DNA from: Paraktedonobacter sp035294465
Lineage (GTDB): Bacteria > Chloroflexota > Ktedonobacteria > Ktedonobacterales > Ktedonobacteraceae
Assembly (NCBI GenBank): GCA_035294465.1
Contig: DATGKW010000103.1
Location: forward strand, 1 to 17,408
DNA length: 17,408 nt
Direction of reading: 5' to 3'
Both the position numbers and the translations under genes were made by a program. This document shows, in pieces, positions 1 to 4,956 of the stretch (its first letter is position 1; each line of letters opens with the position of its first letter). The notes beneath the pieces were generated by a model that saw only the letters and a program-made list of their open reading frames with translations, searched no databases and was not told where the DNA came from.

Positions 1-59
1 TGCTTGTATCCGCCCAACTATGTTTTATACGGAGGATCTCCATAGAAGACTTTCCGACC

Positions 60-79
60 AGGATTCGAGACCGAATCCT
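60..79. other. 8-bp inverted repeat upstream of the P1 hydrolase gene
   Basis: AGGATTCG and CGAATCCT form a perfect 8-bp stem around the loop AGAC. No T-run follows on either side that would make it a convincing terminator. It lies about 45 bases before the -10 box of the next gene, so it could be an operator or the end of an upstream transcript. Nothing else is seen in the first 160 bases except the promoter and ribosome-binding site. Confidence 0.4.
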
Positions 80-123
80 CGGCAGACTTTAGAAAGGACT
101 CTTTAATGGCTGCATCGGTGGGC

Positions 124-151
124 TATAATAAGGAAAATCCATAATAAGGAG
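124..151 (+). promoter_or_regulatory. -10 box and ribosome-binding site of the P1 hydrolase gene
   Basis: A perfect TATAAT at 124-129 is followed by AAGGAG at 146-151, nine bases before the ATG at 161. The -35 region (around 101-106) matches the consensus poorly, so the promoter rests on the -10 box. The strong Shine-Dalgarno sequence fixes the start codon. Confidence 0.5.
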
Positions 152-160
152 CAAAGCAAC

Positions 161-1126
161 ATGCACGACGACATCACCGACGTCCCCGGCATCCGCGTCG
201 GGCACGACACCAATCTGGAGGCCGCGACTGGCTGCACCGTCATTTTGTGTGATACGCCGGCGGTCGGCGGGGTCGATGTGCGGGGAGGTTCGCCAGCTAC
301 GCGAGAGACTGATCTGTTACGGCCTCTGCATATGGTAGAAGAGGTACACGGAATCCTCCTGACGGGCGGCAGTGCCTTTGGATTGGATGCAGCCAGCGGA
401 GTTATGCGCTATCTCGAAGAGCAGGGGCAGGGCTTCGATACAGGCTTTGCCCGTGTGCCGATAGTGCCCGCAGCGGCTATCTTCGACCTGGGTTTTGGCT
501 CTGCCAGCATTCGCCCAGACGCCGAAGCGGGCTATCGAGCCTGCGAACGCGCCACCGACGAAGCCACGCCGCTGGGCAACGTAGGGGCCGGCACCGGGGC
601 TACTGTTGGTAAACTGGCCGGACCTGCCTTTATGATGAAAGGCGGTCTTGGCTCTGCCAGCACTCAGCTAAATAACGGAGATATTGTTGTTGGAGCTATC
701 GTAGTCGTCAATGCCGCCGGAGATGTCATCGATCCCTCCACACAACAGATCATCGCGGGAGCTAGAGGCCCCCTCGGTGGCTATATTTTTGACAATCCCC
801 TGGCCAACACCACTATTGCCGTCGTCGCCACCAACGCCGCCTTGAACAAAGACCAGGTCAATAAAATCGCGCAAATGGCCAACAACGGGCTGGCTCTGGC
901 CCTCCGCCCGGCGCATACCATGTTTGACGGTGACACCGTCTTCGCTCTGGCTCTGGGGAACCACGCCGAATGGCAGACAGACCCTTCCAGCGCAGCAGCG
1001 CAGACCAGCATAATTGGGGCCGCAGCTGCGACCACCCTGGCGCGAGCGATTGTTAAAGCAGTGCGTCACGCCAAGCAACTGCACGGAGTACCCGCCGCGA
1101 ACACAGAAGAAAACGCGTCAGCATAG
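161..1126 (+). CDS. P1 family (S58, DmpA/NylC-type) self-cleaving peptidase or amidohydrolase
   Basis: The 321-residue protein belongs to the P1/S58 N-terminal-nucleophile fold that includes DmpA aminopeptidase, beta-aminopeptidase BapA and nylon oligomer hydrolase NylC. Landmarks seen: DVPGIRVGH at 7-15, LTGGSAFGLDAA at 67-78, GNVGAGTGATVGK at 139-151, KGGLGSAS at 160-167, and NTTIAVVAT at 216-224. The last motif aligns with the autocleavage site of the family. By analogy the chain would be cut between Asn216 and Thr217, making Thr217 the nucleophile, as in NylC, rather than Ser as in DmpA or BapA. There is no signal peptide, so it is probably cytoplasmic. The substrate cannot be told from sequence. 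The gene stands alone, converging on the small membrane protein gene 20 bases downstream. Family assignment is firm, while the cleavage site is inferred from remembered family motifs. Confidence 0.9.
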   Translation: MHDDITDVPGIRVGHDTNLEAATGCTVILCDTPAVGGVDVRGGSPATRETDLLRPLHMVEEVHGILLTGGSAFGLDAASGVMRYLEEQGQGFDTGFARVPIVPAAAIFDLGFGSASIRPDAEAGYRACERATDEATPLGNVGAGTGATVGKLAGPAFMMKGGLGSASTQLNNGDIVVGAIVVVNAAGDVIDPSTQQIIAGARGPLGGYIFDNPLANTTIAVVATNAALNKDQVNKIAQMANNGLALALRPAHTMFDGDTVFALALGNHAEWQTDPSSAAAQTSIIGAAAATTLARAIVKAVRHAKQLHGVPAANTEENASA

Positions 1127-1146
1127 ATTGTGAGAAGAAACGTATC

Positions 1147-1548
1147 TCATGGCTGGAGCGTCATAAACAACACCACTCCACCGCTAATCAGCATAACCAC
1201 AAGGCAGGCCAGTAACACCAGCAAAAACAGGTAGTTGCCCTCAGAAGCTGGTTCCGCCAAAGAGGCCGGCTGACCACGCCTCTGCTGAGGTGAAGGAAGT
1301 TCACGCTTCGCAGTTAAAATCTTGAATCCTCCCGTAGCTAGATCCCAGGAATGAGAGAAATCTGCCGCAGAAGAGACATGCTCATTATCTCCTGAAGAAG
1401 GCGCGGTCATCTCCGAAAGAGGGAGGGAGGGAGAGGACAGAGAAGGGGCAGCAGGCATGGAAAAACTCGCGGGGATCGAGTGAGCCGCAAAAGCTTGATG
1501 TGAAGACGATGGCTTCGGAGACTGTGCATCAGGTGTTGGCAACGTCAC
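1147..1548 (-). CDS. hypothetical small protein with a C-terminal membrane anchor
   Basis: I do not recognise this 133-residue protein. Residues 1-100 are rich in Ser, Pro and Ala and look disordered. Residues 105-129 form one hydrophobic segment (NYLFLLVLLACLVVMLISGG and on) that ends four residues from the C-terminus, giving a tail-anchored layout with the bulk probably in the cytoplasm. The start is GTG, chosen because GGGAGAG lies about eight bases upstream, and a -10/-35 pair fits further up (1652-1679). Those signals and the sensible membrane segment argue that it is real, although low-complexity composition makes homology hard to judge. A later Met31 is an alternative start but has no better signal. 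Confidence 0.6.
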   Translation of the reverse strand: MTLPTPDAQSPKPSSSHQAFAAHSIPASFSMPAAPSLSSPSLPLSEMTAPSSGDNEHVSSAADFSHSWDLATGGFKILTAKRELPSPQQRRGQPASLAEPASEGNYLFLLVLLACLVVMLISGGVVLFMTLQP

Positions 1549-1651
1549 AGCAATTTCTCTCCCAGAGACCAGACACAGTTCAAAGGAACAATCTACAGTA
1601 ACGCGCTACAGAGGAATAACAATTTCTCATCCCTACTTATGGCCTAATCTA

Positions 1652-1679
1652 ATTGTAGCTATCGGCACGAAAAAATCAA
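1652..1679 (-). promoter_or_regulatory. sigma70-like promoter of the tail-anchored protein gene
   Basis: Read on the minus strand, TTGATT (1674-1679) and TACAAT (1652-1657) are separated by 16 bases. Transcription would begin near 1645 and give a leader of about 97 bases before the GTG at 1548. It begins only some 13 bases past the stop codon of the Nudix gene, so the two minus-strand genes could be separately transcribed. Confidence 0.5.
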
Positions 1680-1691
1680 GGATTCCATGAC

Positions 1692-2303
1692 TTATGGGCG
1701 GTCCAACAGGAGACTGAGCAAGCTGTTAAGGATGCGTCCGGTCGCTCCCCAGATGCGCAACGAGCCATAATCATAGAAATAGACCACGCGTGTACGCCCA
1801 CCGGTGGTCCAGAGTTCTGTATGGGCAACGGAGGAGCTGGCCAGCGCCCCCAGGGGCAACAGCAACACCTCAGCAACTTCGGCGGCCTGCGCGGAGAGAT
1901 GGCCAGGCCCGAAAGGCAGATATGCCACGACGGGGAGAATCAGAAAGTTGCTTACGACGGTGAAAACAGGTGATAGCAGGCCAAGCACCTCAACGCGCTC
2001 AGGCGCCAGGCCGATCTCCTCCCAGGCTTCGCGCAAGGCTGTCGTGACCAGCGAGGCATCGGTGGCATCATAGGCACCACCGGGAAAAGCAATCTCACCT
2101 CGATGCGAGCGTAGCGTAGAAGCGCGGCGAATAAAGGCCAGATGGGTCTCACCTTTTTGGAGGAAGAGCGCAAGCAGGACAGCAGACTTGCGAGCATCCG
2201 GCTTCTCTCCCTCCAGCACATCCACCAGCGAATCCGCGGCGCTCACCGGCTGCAAACAGGTGCGTAAAACTGCGAGCACCTGAGCAATATCACGTACATC
2301 CAT
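1692..2303 (-). CDS. Nudix hydrolase, CoA pyrophosphatase (NudL) family
   Basis: This 203-residue protein carries the NudL/CoAse-type Nudix signature. RRASTLRSHRGEIAFPGG at 59-76 matches the UPF0035 motif typical of CoA pyrophosphatases, and it runs into the Nudix box with the metal-binding core REAWEEIGL at 91-99. As in E. coli NudL, the box has one more residue between the Gly and the Arg-Glu than MutT. The family splits CoA and its derivatives into 3',5'-ADP and phosphopantetheine. The reading frame stays open upstream to 2444, but that extension is low-quality hydrophobic sequence. The ATG at 2303 is preferred because it begins the conserved region. It has no usable Shine-Dalgarno sequence (only AGAAG two bases away), and a TACAAT box sits seven bases upstream, suggesting a leaderless mRNA. 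It is divergent from the S1 gene. Confidence 0.88.
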   Translation of the reverse strand: MDVRDIAQVLAVLRTCLQPVSAADSLVDVLEGEKPDARKSAVLLALFLQKGETHLAFIRRASTLRSHRGEIAFPGGAYDATDASLVTTALREAWEEIGLAPERVEVLGLLSPVFTVVSNFLILPVVAYLPFGPGHLSAQAAEVAEVLLLPLGALASSSVAHTELWTTGGRTRVVYFYDYGSLRIWGATGRILNSLLSLLLDRP

Positions 2304-2310
2304 GTCTTCT

Positions 2311-2316
2311 ATTGTA
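2311..2316 (-). promoter_or_regulatory. possible -10 box for a leaderless Nudix mRNA
   Basis: On the minus strand TACAAT ends seven bases before the ATG at 2303, which is the spacing expected if transcription starts at or next to the start codon. The -35 region is not convincing. The absence of a well-placed Shine-Dalgarno sequence fits the same reading. Confidence 0.35.
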
Positions 2317-2449
2317 ACATAAACTCGACTGAAGAAAGAAAAGAGCAACGATTGCCACCTGATTATCTGGTACCCCTTGCAACGGTGTGATACAATATGG
2401 CAGATCATCAGGCATTGGAGGAGATGAAAGAAAAAGGCTGCCAACTGTC

Positions 2450-2478
2450 TTGCATTCAGAGGCCGCTTTTGGTATAAT
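2450..2478 (+). promoter_or_regulatory. sigma70-like promoter of the S1-domain protein gene
   Basis: TTGCAT (2450-2455) and a perfect TATAAT (2473-2478) are separated by exactly 17 bases. The predicted start is near 2485. A second, extended -10-like sequence (TGaTACAAT at 2388-2396) lies upstream without a good -35. Confidence 0.65.
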
Positions 2479-2484
2479 TAAACC

Positions 2485-2812
2485 ATCGAGTGGGGGTATA
2501 CTGTGCTCAGGCTCTCATTGTGTCCGTGACACGGGTTACCTGTCTGCGAGCGTTGTTTCGTATGACCGTTCTCCAGGGCACGAATAGTGCCTTATTACAA
2601 GCATTTTCTGGTGAAGAAGACAAGAACAGCCTGACCTCCCCTCCTCTGATAAGCCTGTGTCCATAGATGCATCCCCAGGTTTCCAGTCTATACGAGAAGT
2701 ATCGCTATCCGAGCAACAGATTGCCGGCAGGCAGGAGCGAAGTAGGAAGGAAGAAAAGGGACGGCATCGAAGGAGCTGGCAACAATCGCAGATCGAAGGC
2801 GGTAGTTTACTC
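2485..2812 (+). other. long 5' leader of the S1-domain protein gene
   Basis: About 330 bases separate the predicted transcription start from the preferred start codon. The leader holds a small hairpin, GTGTC/GACAC with loop CGT (2520-2532). From 2657 the S1 frame is open from a GTG, but the encoded 52 residues are polar, Arg/Gln-rich and unlike the S1 family, and that GTG has no Shine-Dalgarno sequence. I therefore treat it as leader. No second gene is convincing here. Confidence 0.4.
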
Positions 2813-4336
2813 ATGCAAACAAAGCAGCACGGCGACCTTTCGACAATGCCAGCGGCAAATCTAACAAGCGGACGGGTACAGACGATGTTTGAAGGAAATG
2901 AACCGGAAGGGCGAAACCACACGAGTTCAGAAGAAGTGGAAGACATCAATGAGATGGCAGCACTGCTTGAGTCATCCACCACGCCCATCAATATCAAACG
3001 CGGCGATGTCGTTGATGGCGTGATCGTGCGGATTGACCAGGACGAAATTCTGGTCGATATTGGCCTCAAGTCAGAGGGCGTCCTTTCTACTAAAGAACTC
3101 CCAGCAACCGGAGACTGGTCGTTCGACCAGCTGCACCTCAACGACAAAGTGCTGGTGTATGTCATTCAGCCAGAGACACCCGAAGGTCACGCCGTCCTTT
3201 CGCTCAAACGCGCGAACGCGGAGCGGCAATGGCGCATTGCCGAAGAGCAGTACAGAAATGGCGAGCTGCTCAAGGCAAAGGTCATTGATTACAACAAGGG
3301 CGGCTTGATTGTGGATGTCTCAGGCATTCGAGGCTTTGTGCCTATTTCGCAGATCTTGAATCTCAAGCGCGAAGAGGTCGCAGCCGGTGGGGATAACCAG
3401 GAAACTGCAGCCAAATTGCAAAGTATGAAGGACAAAGAGCTGCAGCTCAAGATCATTGAGATTAATCGCGCCCGCAACCGCCTGATCCTCTCAGAGCGAC
3501 TGGCGGTTCAGGAATGGCGCCAGCGTCGCCGCGAAGAATTGCTCGATGAATTGAAGCCAGGTGAGGTGCGCCGCGGCGTAGTCAGCAACCTGGCGAACTT
3601 TGGCGCCTTTGTTGATCTTGGGGGGGCTGATGGGCTGGTACATATCAGCCAGCTGGCCTGGAGCCGGGTCAATCATCCCAGTGAAGTGCTCAAGGTCGGT
3701 CAGGAGGTCGAGGTCCAGGTCCTGAGCGTCGATAAAGAGAAGAAGAAAATTGCGCTGTCGATCAAACGAGCCGAGGTTGATCCCTGGACGACCGTGGAGC
3801 AGCGCTATACCCCTGGTCAGGTAGTAACGGGCGTAGTTACGAAGATCGCCCCCTTCGGCGCCTTCGCGCGGATCGAGGACGGGATCGAGGGTTTGATCCA
3901 TCAGTCTGAATTGACGCCCGGCATGGACCCGAAGGTCAGCTTGCACGAGGGACAACAGCTGCAACTGCGCATCTTGCGCATCGAGGCTGATCGCCGCCGC
4001 CTGGGCTTGAGCCTGCGCCAGGCTGAGGAGATGGACGCGGAGAAGCCTGCAGCCGAGACAACTACTCGCGAGGCTGAGCCGAACATGGCAGAGAAAACAG
4101 CGGGCGATAAGATGAAAATGTCGTTAGAAGACGCAGTTCATTCCGAGCATGCCACGAGCGAGCGAGAAAGCCGGCGCGAACGACGTGAACGCGCTGAGCA
4201 ACGGATCAGCGAGAATCCGCTGCTCAGCCATCTTGGAATCGAGGACGAAGGCGAGACGACGGCCATGGCTGAAGCGTTCCGTGCTGCCGCTCGCCAGCGC
4301 TCGAAAGAAGAAGCCGAATCCAATAACGAGAACTAG
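2813..4336 (+). CDS. S1 RNA-binding protein with four S1 repeats (ribosomal protein S1-like)
   Basis: With the ATG at 2813 the product has 507 residues. Four S1 OB-fold repeats follow one another: about 62-134 (with DEILVDIGLKSEGVLS, typical of bacterial S1), 149-231, 248-319 (NFGAFVDLGGADGLVHISQL, a textbook S1 core) and 333-404 (PFGAFARIEDGIEGLIHQSE). A charged tail of about 100 residues rich in Glu, Arg and Ala completes it. Such proteins bind single-stranded mRNA and help the ribosome start translation. Four repeats is the arrangement common outside Proteobacteria, where E. coli S1 has six. The start is uncertain: 2813 has a loose AAGGCGG about ten bases upstream, a GTG at 2657 would add 52 residues, and internal ATGs at 2846 and 2885 are also possible. 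It has its own promoter and terminator, so it is probably transcribed alone. Confidence 0.88.
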   Translation: MQTKQHGDLSTMPAANLTSGRVQTMFEGNEPEGRNHTSSEEVEDINEMAALLESSTTPINIKRGDVVDGVIVRIDQDEILVDIGLKSEGVLSTKELPATGDWSFDQLHLNDKVLVYVIQPETPEGHAVLSLKRANAERQWRIAEEQYRNGELLKAKVIDYNKGGLIVDVSGIRGFVPISQILNLKREEVAAGGDNQETAAKLQSMKDKELQLKIIEINRARNRLILSERLAVQEWRQRRREELLDELKPGEVRRGVVSNLANFGAFVDLGGADGLVHISQLAWSRVNHPSEVLKVGQEVEVQVLSVDKEKKKIALSIKRAEVDPWTTVEQRYTPGQVVTGVVTKIAPFGAFARIEDGIEGLIHQSELTPGMDPKVSLHEGQQLQLRILRIEADRRRLGLSLRQAEEMDAEKPAAETTTREAEPNMAEKTAGDKMKMSLEDAVHSEHATSERESRRERRERAEQRISENPLLSHLGIEDEGETTAMAEAFRAAARQRSKEEAESNNEN

Positions 4337-4364
4337 CGCCGGGAGAGCCAGTGTTCTTAAGTAC

Positions 4365-4407
4365 AGCAAAAAATAGCCACGCGTCTTCTTGCATGGCTAT
4401 TTTTGCT
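4365..4407 (+). terminator. intrinsic terminator of the S1 gene
   Basis: AGCAAAAAATAGCCA (4365-4379) pairs with TGGCTATTTTTGCT (4394-4407) with one bulged A, around a 14-base loop. The T-run is within the right arm. It lies 28 bases after the S1 stop codon. The mirrored A-run could let it work on the other strand too. Confidence 0.8.
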
Positions 4408-4527
4408 GGAACCTGCCAGCTTCTCGATAATCAAGCAGCCTCGCTTTTCCCAACCCAACGCATAAAGAAAAGGCTCTCGCAGCCCTCTTTCCCCATCGTA
4501 GATCTTTCTTTTTCCCGGAGAAACATC

Positions 4528-4557
4528 TTGCTACTAGCAGGTTAAGAATGATATACT
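4528..4557 (+). promoter_or_regulatory. upstream promoter of the clpC region
   Basis: TTGCTA (4528-4533) and an extended -10, TGaTATACT (hexamer 4552-4557), are 18 bases apart. Transcription from about 4564 would give a leader of roughly 390 bases before clpC, including both large inverted repeats. I see nothing definite in 4408-4527. In 4564-4729 I see only a weak GGATA/TATCC repeat. Confidence 0.5.
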
Positions 4558-4729
4558 CTTGCTAAGGAGACCAGAAAGAAGGATAAGGGATCTATCCGAG
4601 ATACGAACTCAGGTAAGAGTGTACGCCAACAACTGCTACGGCTAAAACAGTATGGTAGGAGGCTTAGCTGCATCACCATTCATTGCTCATCAGAAGTAAG
4701 CTCACTGCACATGAACAAACGATCGCCAG

Positions 4730-4775
4730 ACCTCCTTACCGTTGCCTACCATTGTGGGTACGCACGTAGGGAGGT
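4730..4775. repeat. large inverted repeat in the clpC upstream region
   Basis: ACCTCCTTAC (4730-4739) pairs with GTAGGGAGGT (4766-4775), ten pairs with one G-T. Inside, TACC (4747-4750) pairs with GGTA (4757-4760), flanked by GC/GC after a C-C mismatch. As RNA this makes one long, interrupted hairpin. No U-run follows, so it is not an ordinary terminator. It lies between the two clpC promoters and could be an operator or a leader-RNA element. Confidence 0.6.
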
Positions 4776-4784
4776 TGATTGTTT

Positions 4785-4828
4785 CTCGGGAGACATTCAT
4801 TCCCAGAGTAGAATGAATGGAGAGCGAG
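4785..4828. repeat. perfect 9-bp inverted repeat just upstream of the proximal clpC promoter
   Basis: CATTCATTC (4794-4802) and GAATGAATG (4811-4819) are exact reverse complements around an 8-base spacer. A second layer, CTCG (4785-4788) with CGAG (4825-4828), is symmetric outside a five-by-five purine-rich internal loop. It ends 25 bases before the -35 box at 4853. The symmetry and position suit binding of a dimeric regulator. It does not match CIRCE, the CtsR heptad repeat or the HspR HAIR box as I know them. Confidence 0.6.
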
Positions 4829-4852
4829 AAAAGGGAGGGCAGAATGCTATCC

Positions 4853-4881
4853 TTGACGCGATATAGAGGGTGTTGTATGAT
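4853..4881 (+). promoter_or_regulatory. proximal sigma70-like promoter of clpC
   Basis: TTGACG (4853-4858) and TATGAT (4876-4881) are separated by 17 bases, each one base off consensus. The predicted start near 4888 gives a leader of about 69 bases before the clpC GTG. Confidence 0.75.
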
Positions 4882-4907
4882 GAAATGCGCAGTTAACCTG
4901 TGCAGCA

Positions 4908-4948
4908 CAGAGGGCCAGGTTCCACCCTCTGCCACTGAAAGGGGGGTG
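4908..4948 (+). promoter_or_regulatory. clpC leader with two mutually exclusive hairpins, one covering the ribosome-binding site
   Basis: CAGAGGG (4908-4914) pairs exactly with CCCTCTG (4925-4931). The same right arm, read as CACCCTCT (4923-4930), can instead pair with the purine-rich ribosome-binding segment GGGGGGTG (4941-4948), eight pairs of which two are G-U. The Shine-Dalgarno region is AAAGGGGGGTGA (4938-4949), with its core seven bases before the GTG at 4957. The two folds compete, so the leader could act as a translational switch. This is inference from pairing only. Confidence 0.45.
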
Positions 4949-4956
4949 AAAAACAG

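Noticed and set aside
2304..2444. Longer N-terminus for the Nudix protein starting at 2444
   Set aside because: The added residues are hydrophobic and aromatic without family similarity, and the region faces the divergent S1 promoter.
2423..2476. Short frame of 17 codons starting at an ATG directly after GGAGGAG
   Set aside because: The Shine-Dalgarno sequence abuts the ATG with no spacer, and the frame ends in the S1 promoter's -10 box.
4711..4866. Open frame of 51 codons in the clpC upstream region (begins MNKRSPDLL)
   Set aside because: No Shine-Dalgarno sequence before the ATG, and it runs across both inverted repeats and into the clpC -35 box and spacer. Sequence structure there is better explained as regulatory.
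4908..4948. GCCACTG in the clpC leader as a cobalamin riboswitch B12-box remnant
   Set aside because: Only a seven-base match; none of the flanking conserved stems of that riboswitch is present, and clpC is not a cobalamin-related gene.
4408..4956. CIRCE, CtsR or HspR operator upstream of clpC
   Set aside because: Looked for TTAGCACTC-N9-GAGTGCTAA, GGTCAAA direct repeats and CTTGAGT-N7-ACTCAAG. None is present, even loosely.
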